Part shown: positions 31,970 to 41,020 of the stretch, piece after piece
Position numbering within the stretch: the stretch's first letter is position 1
Layout: each line of letters opens with the position of its first letter
From: Pictodentalium vernedei
Lineage: Eukaryota; Mollusca; Scaphopoda; Dentaliida; Dentaliidae
Length of the DNA stretch: 64,000 bases
Direction of reading: 5' to 3'
Assembly (NCBI GenBank): GCA_031216915.1
Contig: CM062294.1
Location: forward strand, 32,503,128 to 32,567,127
Position numbers and translations under genes: made by a program
The notes under the pieces: generated by a model
The model's input: only the letters and a program-made list of their open reading frames with translations
Database searches by the model: none
Told to the model about the DNA's origin: nothing

Positions 31970-32925
31970 ACTATGCGGCTAAGTGGAAGGTTTTTCGTCG
32001 TTGGTGTAGGGATCATTCTGTAGATATATTCGATCCCTCTATACCAGACATTGCAAACTTTCTAGTATACTTGTTTGACGAAATCAAACTGCAGCCTGTT
32101 ACTATAAAGGGTTATAGGTCTATGTTATCTGATACCTATGCACATCATGATAGTTTACAAATTGGATCTAATGTCTCTTTATCTAAGTTGGTTAGAAACT
32201 TTTCGATAAATAGACCCAGAACTCTTAGATTAATTCCTAAATGGAATTTAGCTTGGGTTCTTCTTAAATTAAAGGAAAAGCCATTTGAACCTCTTGGGAC
32301 AGTAGATTTCAAATTCTTATCTTATAAGACAGCTTTTCTCTTAGCTTTCTCTTCTGCTAGAAGAGTCAGTGAGCTTCATGCACTGTCGGTGGATGATTCT
32401 CACTATCGTAGTGTCGGGAACACTATCACCTTCACTATTAATGTGGGTTTTTTAGCTAAGAGTCAGGCTCCTAATAAATATCCGGAACCTATTGTTATTA
32501 AGGCTCTTCCGTCTTCAGACGGGCGTAGGCCTTTACTCTGTCCTGTTAGAGCGTTACGTATCTATAAACAGAGATCTCAGTTTATCAGAAAGGGACGGAA
32601 ACGTTTCTTTCTGTCTTTGATGCCTAATAGAAAGGACATTTCGGTCCATTCTATTGCTAGATGGATTCAATTAACTATCCGTACTGCTTATGAGAGTTTA
32701 TCTTCTTCTCAGCAGTCTGTGCTTAAGATTTCTGCTCATGAAGTAAGAGCTCTTTCTACTTCCTGGGCTTATGCTAATAGTGTTGCTATTACAGATTTAA
32801 TGAAGGCTGCTTATTGGTCTCAGCCATCCACATTTACAAATTTTTATCTCAGAAATATTGAGTCCATTTCTGGAGACCTGCATTGTTTAGGTCCGTTATC
32901 TGTTGCTCAGAATGTCGTCCACTAA
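30817..32925 (+). CDS. Tyrosine recombinase ORF of copy B
   Basis: Open for 702 codons, with the recombinase domain in the last ~340. The catalytic R (ARRVSEL), H and R (HEVRALS) and Y (NFYLRN) are intact, and the sequence is nearly identical to copy A. The frame begins at a non-ATG codon within the RT region, and a TGA (CAATGAG, about 30635) closes it upstream. This is the only coding segment of B free of breaks. It could in principle act on its own or sibling circles; the way it is expressed is unknown. Confidence 0.8.
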   Translation: MLRSLLSARRQSHSERIYETDRSVWSRCGSHSDGAVMHTSSSNFLDSELECENSFARCRRSLVRSSETRDSDLGKHSVVNSGSSAAVAGSEFYHYDGCQSNRLGNIINPNGFEMPGSLGSAIPVQAHKHQGNDVNLACVTSLDGHYSQCSCPNPIRQYDSSGVYTESGRHTFSSVVQSNGKNPSVCARTSHSSFGPSHTGSSECASRLPFTKGSLVAVRMDPQQTSIQSDLLPMGTANDRLICDTSQQSVADVCVSVSGSKSICSRRSVDPLGRNDRICVSSSAVNSTSIAKDKTISMQDSVGSISVATETVDKSTQVSVVGPTAKASSTGGSSFAGEIAPTPSQPARSQPSRFSVVRSFLHGKHFTGRAVDAISNCRRTSSSLNYAAKWKVFRRWCRDHSVDIFDPSIPDIANFLVYLFDEIKLQPVTIKGYRSMLSDTYAHHDSLQIGSNVSLSKLVRNFSINRPRTLRLIPKWNLAWVLLKLKEKPFEPLGTVDFKFLSYKTAFLLAFSSARRVSELHALSVDDSHYRSVGNTITFTINVGFLAKSQAPNKYPEPIVIKALPSSDGRRPLLCPVRALRIYKQRSQFIRKGRKRFFLSLMPNRKDISVHSIARWIQLTIRTAYESLSSSQQSVLKISAHEVRALSTSWAYANSVAITDLMKAAYWSQPSTFTNFYLRNIESISGDLHCLGPLSVAQNVVH

Positions 32926-32990
32926 ACAGTTGCAACTATAGTTATGCAGGCTTTCTGTTCCGGCAGTGACTCCGTCCGGCTGCCCTCTTC

Positions 32991-33042
32991 GCTCTGGGCT
33001 ATTTGACCCAGGGCAAGGGGAATGGGGGGGGGGGGGGGGGGG
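32991..33042 (+). other. Post-YR hairpin and 19-nt G run, copy B
   Basis: Stem GCTCTGGG/CCCAGGGC at 32991-33014 and G run at 33024-33042. Confidence 0.6.
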
Positions 33043-33528
33043 TTCCCTTAGGTCACCTGCTTTATAGTGAAAAGCAAGGGAATGCCTCCTCCGGTCAGTC
33101 AGTATTTCTGAGTCGCTTCCGGGATGGTTTTAAAGTGTAATATTAATGTTAAAATTCATTCATGTCTTATTTTTAAAGTGTAGCTCGGTGTGAAGCATTT
33201 GTATATGTCAAGTGTCAAACGGGCTTTAATATACAATACTCGGACACTTTTAAATGACTATAAAGAGTCTCAATTCTCTGGACTACTTTATTTATTGGCT
33301 TACTTTAAAAATAATTAGTATAAGGGATATACTGGATGTTAATAGAGAACATGAATGTTATTGTGCTCAATTATTAAGGGTAGTGTATCTTTCTAATTTA
33401 ATATTAAATAAGAAAGATACATGTAAAGCCTAATACTCCTTTTCTCCTTAAGGGGTTACCTCTTTACTATATAGTTGAGCTTATTGGATTTTCCTCTATG
33501 TCCTAGGCCCTCCAGCCTGTTTACTATT

Positions 33529-33615
33529 CAGCTAAGTCTGGGTCTTGTACAGTATAAAAATGTTAAAAAATTTATAGTAATTTATATATTTTTTATACTT
33601 ACCAATGACCCAGAC
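33529..33615 (+). repeat. ICR of copy B
   Basis: As in A, but with a small loss inside the first half (GGGTCTTGTACAG in place of GGGTCATTGGTACAG). Confidence 0.83.
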
Positions 33616-33690
33616 GGGGATGGCCCTCCCTGGAGTTGGGAACTCTTGCCTCCCCGCTGAGTACATAGCGCTGACCAGGCACTGCCAGTA

Positions 33691-33918
33691 AGAATGATAT
33701 TTGGCGCCAATTTCGGGACGTCCGTCACACTGCGCATGCGCAGTGGGGGCGTAGTATGGAGGTCCTTTAGGACATGATTTCTTTCTGTTTTGGATGCAAA
33801 TTTTGGGGATTGGGGGGCAAAATTTGTGTTTGGCCCTGGTTTTGTTAGAGTTAGCACCAGCTAAGTCTGGGTCATTGGTAAGTATAAAAAATATATAAAT
33901 TACTATAAATTTTTTAAC
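33691..33918 (+). repeat. Right ITR and terminus of copy B
   Basis: Inverted match to 26798-26999, palindrome at 33729-33744, then ATTGGTAAGTAT and the A/T-rich terminus matched only in the ICR. Confidence 0.9.
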
Positions 33919-34118
33919 TTTTATACTGTACCAATGACCCAGACATAGGTGGTGCTAACTCTTAAAAATCTAGGGCCAAACACAAATTTTGCCCCCCAAT
34001 CCCCAAAATTTGCATCTAAAACCAAAGAAATCATGTCCTAAAAGGTCCTCCATACTTTGCCTCCACTGCGCATGCGCAGTGTCAAGGAGGTCTCGAAATT
34101 GGCGCCAATTATCATTCT
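33919..34118 (+). repeat. Left ITR of copy C
   Basis: Inverted counterpart of 40793-40990, palindrome at 34065-34080. Confidence 0.87.
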
Positions 34119-34966
34119 TTGTTTGGCCCTTCATCAGTTCACATCTGACTGATATCTGTGCTTGTAAATCTCAGTTTAAATGATGCCAGACACATAAATA
34201 TTAGAGAAATGGTGGACCTAAAGAGGAAATAGAAGGAGGAGAGGAAAAATGAGTGACAGAAAATAATCAGGGCTGTAACTTAAAAATTTTTTATGAAATT
34301 ATGTTAAGTTGCCTATTTTCGAGGCATGGGCCTGTTGTTGTCATTCTTGCTATAAAGTTACACTGCTTGTTCAGTGTTTCCTCTCTCCCTTCCCTTTAAG
34401 TCCCTCCTTGCTATTCTCCCATGCCTTTGGCATATTTTCTGTAATATTATTACTAAAATTTCTTGGGAGTTTTAGCTGGGTAACAGAATGAATTCTGTTC
34501 TTTTCCCCATGTTTACGTCCTCACTGTTCTGCAGTTTCTTCCCTGGAAGTCTCTGTTTTGCATCAGATAGTGTATTATTGGTAACTGATTTCGGGCCATG
34601 GTTATCAGTGCCTGGAGTCATGTTTCTGGTGTTTATACACTTCTTGTTTACATTGACAGCAGTCTCTGTGGAGGGGGATATTTCTTGTCTTTGTGTTAGT
34701 TTAATCATAACAAGATACATTATTATTATTCGTAAGTGTTGCATTAATTTTTTAAAAATATTTTTAAAATTTTTGTCCACACTAAGGCTTGGGATCCATT
34801 GGGGCTCAACATTACTTTTCAGAAACTTGAGCTTTTCTGAAAAAATATTTTTTCAAAAAATTTTTTTGATTTCAATTATTTTTTCTATGTTAATGGATCA
34901 TGTTATTATGTATCTTTGTTTTCAGGGGTTCGTGCGAGTAATAGGACTTTTTGTATTCTTTTCACA

Positions 34967-37090
34967 ATGAAAGGATATTGTTCAAATTGTAATAAGAGGA
35001 AATCTTCCTCTGACTTTCATAATCATTGTATTAATTGTAGTCAGTGTTCTCGCACTAACTCCTGTTCAGTATGTGTCAATTGGGATGACAAACATTGGAA
35101 ACGTGTGTCACGGTATTTTCTTAGCGGGGAAAAGGCCATGCCGGTCCTTTCTCCGCAGGGTCACTTTAGTTTATCAATCTCTATTTCAGAGGAACAAGAA
35201 CAGGGTGATGTTTCCGTGATGTCCAAAAGTGTGCCTCCGTCGTCACAATTAAATGAAGAGCTAGCGGCAAAAGTGCTCATGGAAATACGTCAATTGCCTA
35301 AGAGGTCCCTAGTAGGATCGACGGCGTTGACGTCCGCTAGCTCACCTGGTGTAGCGTCCATTCATCGAATGGTTCGGCAGCAGGGTTCGTCCGTTGCAGT
35401 CCAGGAAGGAGATTTGGGTGATGCGAGCACTATAAATCAACAAAGTGCACACCCAGTGACGGCGGATCAGAGGAGAGAACGGAGGAAGCCTATTAGTCCG
35501 GTTCCTAGCTCGTCCAGGTCCATCCGGGCTGCGAGCGAGAGAGGCCCCTCTCTCCTACAACAACATCTGGGACCAGATGTTGTTGTACAAAACGTTTCGC
35601 ATTCGGAGCATACGTCCGCCGTTCGGGACGCTCCGTTATATAGACTGTCCAGAGAGACTGTCCAGAAGGCTTCCTCATCCTCACGGCAGCGCACACGACC
35701 ACACCTTGGCTACGTGACCACGGATATCCAGCCAGCTTCGCCAAGCAGGGATTCCACGGCGACCAGGTCTCGCCATCCGGTAGCCAGGGACACGAGGCCT
35801 GTAGACTCCGGATGTTCGCATAAGAGAAGTATGCAGGAGTCAATGTACACGGAGCTTCCAGCGGCATAGCAACGTAAGACCGCTACTCCACAGGACTCAG
35901 TGATGGATGTGCTATCCCAGATAGCACAACTTATCGCAGCATCCCAGCTAACGACAGAATCTCTGTCGGATCAAGAATTATCCGACGACGCTGGGTCGGT
36001 ACGCTCCGCTGATGCATCAGGTACGGACGACCGAGAACATCATAGGGTCCGACAGGATGGCGAAAGGGATTCGGGGGATTTGGAGCTATCCCTTTCGGAA
36101 CAACATAAAGCTGCCGTAGATTTCATCCGGCATTACCTTCCACAAGTTGTTCCATCGGACCAGAATGCTGCGATGCCGGATAAGAGACTGATAGCGTCAT
36201 TGGACACAGAATTTTTTGATCGGTTCAGGGACATTGTCCCTGAGTTTCCGACACAGTCCAATAATGTCACAAGAACATTCGAATTATTGAACGACGCTAT
36301 TTATAAGCTTGCTACCAAAACAGGCAAGGCTGGTTTCTTGTACACAAATGCTCTAAATCTGCCTTTCATCAATTCAAGGAATAAATTCGAAACGGCAGGA
36401 CAGGGCATACCGAGAGTTCCTCTGCGTCTAGACGACGAGGCTGAAGACTTGGAATTGTCTATACCGTCGTCTATGTCAATTCCAACCACGACGTTGGAAA
36501 CGACAATAATGTCTAACAGAGTTAGCTTAGACGCTTTATCATACGCAGACCACCTTACTAAGGCGTTATCATTGCATCTTCAAGGGAAAGAATTCCAGGA
36601 TATACAATCATTAAGACTTCTTTCAAGGGCAGTAGCTTATTCCACGTATAACTCCGCCCTTTCAGTGGCAAACCTGGAGTTGGTTAGACGTGACGCAAAC
36701 CTAGCTACATCCACACGCGTGGATAGTAAGGTGAAGAACTCTCTCAGAGTCGCTTCGGTCTCCGGAGAGCTTCTCTTCGATGGCAAGCTTTCAGCAATCT
36801 ATGATAAGATAACTAAGAAAGCTTCGGATTCTCTGCTATTCAAATCCACTTCCAAAAAGTCGGATACAGCAGAAAAGAGTAAGACAGGCACTTCTGGGAT
36901 AAGTACGCCCAAGAGAAGTTCTTATACGTCCTCTAGGTCTTATTCTAGAGACCGTCAAGGCAGCGACTCACGTACGGGACGTTATTCTGGCCGAGACAAC
37001 AGGTCAGACGTCCCGAGGTCGACGGGACGAGGTGCGGGTTGTGGAGGACGTAGTTTCTCCTTCCGCAGGCCTCGCAGGTCCAGGAGGTGA
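34967..37090 (+). pseudogene. Gag-like ORF1 of copy C with one internal stop
   Basis: ATG at 34967 with the Cys cluster (CSNCNKRKSSSDF, CINCSQCSRTNSCSVC). A single TAG at 35867-35869 (GCATAG) interrupts the frame, which then continues unchanged from 35870 to 37090. The downstream part carries the capsid-like core (FIRHYLPQV, EFFDRFRD, YADHLTKAL) and the Arg/Ser-rich tail. With read-through the protein would be about 707 residues, slightly longer than in A because of small in-frame insertions in the linker. Classed as a pseudogene for the stop only. Confidence 0.82.
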
Positions 37091-39038
37091 TGGTTTGAAC
37101 CTCTATCGTGTTCCAGTAGGCGGAAGATTATCAAGTTTTATAAATGAGTGGGCGTCGATTACGGACGACCCCTGGGTCCGAGGGGTAATTTCGGAAGGAC
37201 TAAGAATATCCTTCAAACGAAAGCCTCCATTAACTCGAAGTCCAAAATGGACTCAGCTTCCGTCAAATCCGCAGAAAAGAGATGCTCTTTTATCAGAAGT
37301 ACAGTCTCTTCTGACGAAGAACGCGGTAAAGGTCGTAGAAGACCAGGAATCACCGGGTTTCTACAGCCATCTGTTTCTGGTCCCGAAACCAGACGGCTCG
37401 TTCCGTCCAGTCATAGATCTGAGCTGGATAAACAAGCTGATCGTCGCTCCGAAGGTCTATATGGTGACAATTCGATCAGTCAGAGCGAGTATTCGGGTGA
37501 ACGACTATGCTACAAGCATAGATCTCAAAGATGCGTACTTTCACGTCATGGTACATCCGACATTCAGAAAGTATCTACGCTTCGCAGTCCTAGGAGTTGT
37601 ATATCAGTTCCGAGCGATGTGCTTCGGTTTGAATCTAGCACCCTGGGCTTTCACTCGAATAATGAACTCGGTAATGATACATTTCCGAGCTCATTCATCT
37701 GCGGTAACGTTGGCCTACCTGGACGACATTCTTCAGAGGTACGGCAATGAGTTAACGCTTCAGAACGATGTGCAGAATCTGCTTCTATTACTCCGACCTC
37801 TCGGTTTTAAAATAAACGAGGAGAAGTCGGATCTGGTGCCTTCCAAGTCGTTCACTCATCTGGGAATGAGCTTCGAGACGCACAACAATCTCGTTCGTCA
37901 GCCATTAACCAGAGCGAAATGTTACGCTCGCTATTGTCTTCACTCAGACAAAGTCACAGCGAGGGAGTTCATGAGACTGATAGGTCTATGCGGAGCCGCT
38001 GCGGATCTCATTCCAATGGGGCGGTTACGCACTCGTCCTCTCCAAATTTTCTGGACTCAGAATTGGAGTGTAAAGGTTCATTCGCTCGATATAGACGTTC
38101 TCTTGTCAAATCAAGTGAAACAAGAGATTCAGACTTTGGCAAACATTCAGTGGTTGACTCAGGGAGTCCCACTGCAGTTGCCGGATCCGAGTTTTACGAT
38201 TATGACGGATGCCAGTCAAACAGGTTGGGGTGCAACATTGATCCCAACGGATTCGAAGTGCCAGGGTCTTTGGGATCCGCAGTTTCTAGGCAAGCACATA
38301 AACATAAAGGAAATGATGTCAATTTGGCTTGCACTACGTCATTGGATGAACATTATTCAGAAAGCACATGTCCAAATCCTGTCCGACAATACGACAGTAG
38401 TAGCGTATATCCGGAACCAGGGAGGCACTCATTCCGTTCCGTTATTCAATTTAAAGGAAAGAATCCTTCTCTTTGTTCTAGAGCACCAAGTTCTACTTTC
38501 GGTCCGTCATATTCCGGGTCGTCTGAATGTATCAGCAGACTCTCTTTCACGGAAGGGTCGCTTGTTGCCGTCAGAATGGACTCTCAACAAACAGGTATTC
38601 AGTCAGATTTGCTACCAATGGGAACGGCCAATGATAGACTTATTTGCGACACAACTCAACAATCAGTTGCAGACGTATGTGTCACCATGTCCAGATCCCC
38701 GAGCATATGCAGTAGACGCTCTATCGATCTCGTTGGACGGAATGATAGGATATGCGTATCCTCCAGCGCCGTTGATTCAGCAAATATTGCTAAAGATAAA
38801 ACAATCACAATGCAAAATTCTGTTGGTAGCATCTCTGTCGCCACAGAGACCATGGATAAATCTACTCAGGTGTCTGCTGTGGGACTTACCGCAAAAACTT
38901 CCTCCACGAGAGGATCTTCTTTCGCAGGGGAAATCGCGTCAACTTCATCACAACCCGCAAGGTCTCAACCTTCACGTATTTCCGTTGTGCGGTCCTTCTT
39001 GCACGGCAAGCATTTTACAGGACGAGCAGTGGACGTGA
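37032..39038 (+). CDS. RT-RNase H-methyltransferase-like ORF of copy C
   Basis: The frame overlaps the last ~58 bp of gag in the +1 frame and has no ATG at its beginning. This overlap is lost in A (TAG) and B (TGA), so C shows the likely original gag-RT arrangement. RT: catalytic Asp at 37521 (DLKDAYFHV) and YLDD at 37716-37727. RNase H: MTDASQTGWG, KEMM, ILSDNTT, RHIPGRLN..ADSLS. The DLFAT and AYPPAPLI segment follows. A CGA-to-TGA change at 39036-39038 ends the frame 11 codons earlier than in A. A 9-bp in-frame deletion lies at about 37918. All polymerase and RNase H catalytic residues are present. Confidence 0.87.
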   Translation: MRVVEDVVSPSAGLAGPGGDGLNLYRVPVGGRLSSFINEWASITDDPWVRGVISEGLRISFKRKPPLTRSPKWTQLPSNPQKRDALLSEVQSLLTKNAVKVVEDQESPGFYSHLFLVPKPDGSFRPVIDLSWINKLIVAPKVYMVTIRSVRASIRVNDYATSIDLKDAYFHVMVHPTFRKYLRFAVLGVVYQFRAMCFGLNLAPWAFTRIMNSVMIHFRAHSSAVTLAYLDDILQRYGNELTLQNDVQNLLLLLRPLGFKINEEKSDLVPSKSFTHLGMSFETHNNLVRQPLTRAKCYARYCLHSDKVTAREFMRLIGLCGAAADLIPMGRLRTRPLQIFWTQNWSVKVHSLDIDVLLSNQVKQEIQTLANIQWLTQGVPLQLPDPSFTIMTDASQTGWGATLIPTDSKCQGLWDPQFLGKHINIKEMMSIWLALRHWMNIIQKAHVQILSDNTTVVAYIRNQGGTHSVPLFNLKERILLFVLEHQVLLSVRHIPGRLNVSADSLSRKGRLLPSEWTLNKQVFSQICYQWERPMIDLFATQLNNQLQTYVSPCPDPRAYAVDALSISLDGMIGYAYPPAPLIQQILLKIKQSQCKILLVASLSPQRPWINLLRCLLWDLPQKLPPREDLLSQGKSRQLHHNPQGLNLHVFPLCGPSCTASILQDEQWT

Positions 39039-40027
39039 TTTCTAACTGTAGGAGGACCTCCTCTTCGCTAAACTATGCGGCTAAGTGGAAGGTCTTTCGT
39101 CGTTGGTGTAGGGATCATTCTGTTGATATTTTTGATCCCTCCATACCAGACATTGCAAACTTTCTAGTATACTTGTTTGACGAGATCAAACTGCAGCCTG
39201 TTACTATTAAAGGTTATAGGTCTATGTTATCTGATACCTATGCACACCATGATAGTTTACAAATTAGATCTAATGTCTCTTTATCTAAATTAGTTAGAAA
39301 CTTTTCGATAAATAGACTTAGAACTCTTAGATTAATTCCTAAACGGAATTTAGCTTGGGTTCTTCTTAAACTAAAAGAAAAGCCATTTGAGCCTCTTCAG
39401 ACAGTAGATTTCAAATTCTTGTCTTATAAGACAGCATTTCTCTTAGCTTTCTCTTCTGCTAGAAGAGTCAGTGAGCTTCATGCACTATCGGTGGACGATT
39501 CTCACTATCGTAGTGTCGGGAACACTATTACCTTTACTACTAATGTTGGATTTTTGGCTAAGAATCAGGCTCCTAATAAATATCTGGAACCTATTGTTAT
39601 TAAGGCTCTTCCGTCTTCAGACGGGCATAGGCCTTTACTCTGTCCGGTTAGAGCTTTACGTATTTATAAACGAAGATCTCAGTTTATCAGAAAGGGACGG
39701 AAACGATTCTTTCTGTCTCCGATGCCTAATAGAAAGGACATTACGGTCCATTCTATTGCTAGATGGATTCAATTAACTATCCGTACTGCTTATGATAATC
39801 TATCTTCAACTCAGCAGTCTGTGCTTAAGATTTCGGCTCATGAAGTTAGAGCTCTTTCTACATCTTGGGCTTATGCAAATAGTGTTGCTATTACAGATTT
39901 AATGAAGGCTGCATATTGGTCTCAGCCATCCACATTCACGAATTTTTATCTCAGAAATATTGAGTCCATTTCTGGAGACCTGCATTGTTTAGGTCCATTA
40001 TCTGTTGCTCAGAATGTCGTCCACTAA
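37919..40027 (+). CDS. Tyrosine recombinase ORF of copy C
   Basis: Open for 702 codons, overlapping the RT ORF over its first ~1.1 kb. The recombinase domain (about 38980-40027) has ARRVSEL (about 39460), HEVRALS (39838), AAYWSQ and NFYLRN (about 39940), so the R-H-R-Y set is complete. A TGA at about 37748 closes the frame upstream, as in B. No ATG is suitably placed before the domain. Small replacements relative to A (for example in LIPKRNLAW) avoid catalytic positions. Confidence 0.84.
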   Translation: MLRSLLSSLRQSHSEGVHETDRSMRSRCGSHSNGAVTHSSSPNFLDSELECKGSFARYRRSLVKSSETRDSDFGKHSVVDSGSPTAVAGSEFYDYDGCQSNRLGCNIDPNGFEVPGSLGSAVSRQAHKHKGNDVNLACTTSLDEHYSESTCPNPVRQYDSSSVYPEPGRHSFRSVIQFKGKNPSLCSRAPSSTFGPSYSGSSECISRLSFTEGSLVAVRMDSQQTGIQSDLLPMGTANDRLICDTTQQSVADVCVTMSRSPSICSRRSIDLVGRNDRICVSSSAVDSANIAKDKTITMQNSVGSISVATETMDKSTQVSAVGLTAKTSSTRGSSFAGEIASTSSQPARSQPSRISVVRSFLHGKHFTGRAVDVISNCRRTSSSLNYAAKWKVFRRWCRDHSVDIFDPSIPDIANFLVYLFDEIKLQPVTIKGYRSMLSDTYAHHDSLQIRSNVSLSKLVRNFSINRLRTLRLIPKRNLAWVLLKLKEKPFEPLQTVDFKFLSYKTAFLLAFSSARRVSELHALSVDDSHYRSVGNTITFTTNVGFLAKNQAPNKYLEPIVIKALPSSDGHRPLLCPVRALRIYKRRSQFIRKGRKRFFLSPMPNRKDITVHSIARWIQLTIRTAYDNLSSTQQSVLKISAHEVRALSTSWAYANSVAITDLMKAAYWSQPSTFTNFYLRNIESISGDLHCLGPLSVAQNVVH

Positions 40028-40092
40028 ACAGTTGCAACTATAGTTATGCAGGCTTTCTGTTCCGGCAGTGACTCCGTCCTGCTGCCCTCTTC

Positions 40093-40134
40093 GCTCTGGG
40101 CTATTTGACCCAGCGCAAGGGGAAGGGGGGGGGG
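40093..40134 (+). other. Post-YR hairpin and G run, copy C
   Basis: GCTCTGGG and CCCAGCGC (one mismatch) followed by 10 G. Confidence 0.55.
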
Positions 40135-40628
40135 AGGGTGTTCCCTTAGGTCACCTGCTTTATAGTGAAAAGCAAGGGGATACCTCCTCCGGAGTCAGTA
40201 ATTCTGAGTCGTTACCGAGATGGTTTTAAAGTGTAAAGTTAATGTTTAAAAATTCATTCATGTCATATTTTTAAACTGTAGCTCGGTGTGAAGCATTTGT
40301 ATATGTCACGTGTCAAACGGGCGTTAATATACAATCCTCGGACACTTTTAAGAGAGTATAAAGAGTCTCAATTCTCTGGACTAACTTTATTTATTGGCTT
40401 ACTTTAAAAATAATTAGTATAAAGGGTTATGCTGGATGTTAATAGAGAACATGAATGTTATTATGCTCAATTATGGAGGGTGTTGTGTCTTTCTAATTTA
40501 TCATAAAATAAGAAAGATACATGTAAAGCCTAATACTCCTTTTCTCCTCGAGGGGATGATTCTATTTTATATAATTGAGCTTATTGGATTTTCCTCTATG
40601 TCCTAGGCCCTCCAGCCTTTTTACTATT

Positions 40629-40717
40629 CAGCTATGTCTGGGTCATTGGTTCAGTATAAAAATGTTAAAAAATTTATAGTAATTTATATATTTTTTATAC
40701 TTACCAATGACCCAGAC
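40629..40717 (+). repeat. ICR of copy C
   Basis: Complement of the joined ends, with TTCAGTATAAAAATG at the left-end half. Confidence 0.85.
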
Positions 40718-40792
40718 GGGGATGGCCCTCCCAAGAGTTGGGAACTCATACCTCCCCACTGAGTACATAGCGCTGACCAGGCACTGCTTGTA

Positions 40793-41020
40793 AGAATGAT
40801 AATTGGCGCCAATTTCAAGACCTCCTTGACACTGCGCATGTGCAGTGGAGGCAAAGTATGGAGGACCTTTGAGGACATGATTTTTTTGGTTTTAGATGCA
40901 AATTTTGGGGATTGGGGGGCAAAATTTGTGTTTGGCCCTAGATTTTTAAGAGTTAGCACCAGCTATGTCTGGGTCATTGGTAAGTATAAAAAATATATAA
41001 ATTACTATAAATTTTTTAAC
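40793..41020 (+). repeat. Right ITR and terminus of copy C
   Basis: Inverted match to 33919-34118, with one CpG-to-TpG change in the palindrome (ACTGCGCATGTGCAGT). Confidence 0.87.

Larger units (their letters stand above)
26798..33918 (+). mobile_element. DIRS-type copy B, inserted in the left end of copy C
   Basis: Complete ends: ATTTTTATACTGTACC at 26798 and TTTTTTAAC at 33918, 7121 bp. Directly after 33918 the left end of C resumes as TTTTATACTG, with the missing AT lying before B at 26796-26797. B therefore inserted between AT and TTTT of C. Its ITRs differ at about one position over ~100 bp compared, the lowest of the set. Gag and RT carry frameshifts and a stop; YR is open. Confidence 0.9.
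33919..41020 (+). mobile_element. DIRS-type copy C
   Basis: Starts with TTTTATACTGTACC (its first AT is displaced to 26796-26797 by copy B) and ends TTTTTTAAC at 41020, about 7.1 kb. Only one in-frame stop in gag and a slight C-terminal shortening of the RT ORF are evident. The ITRs differ at roughly 4-5 positions over 100 bp compared, so C is older than B. It entered at ATTAT^TTTTAGCTC, the edge of a tandem-repeat element. Confidence 0.9.

Noticed and set aside
305..41020. LTR retrotransposons or Ngaro-type split direct repeats
   Set aside because: The terminal repeats are inverted and an ICR complementary to both ends is present; there is no protease or DDE integrase, but there is a tyrosine recombinase.
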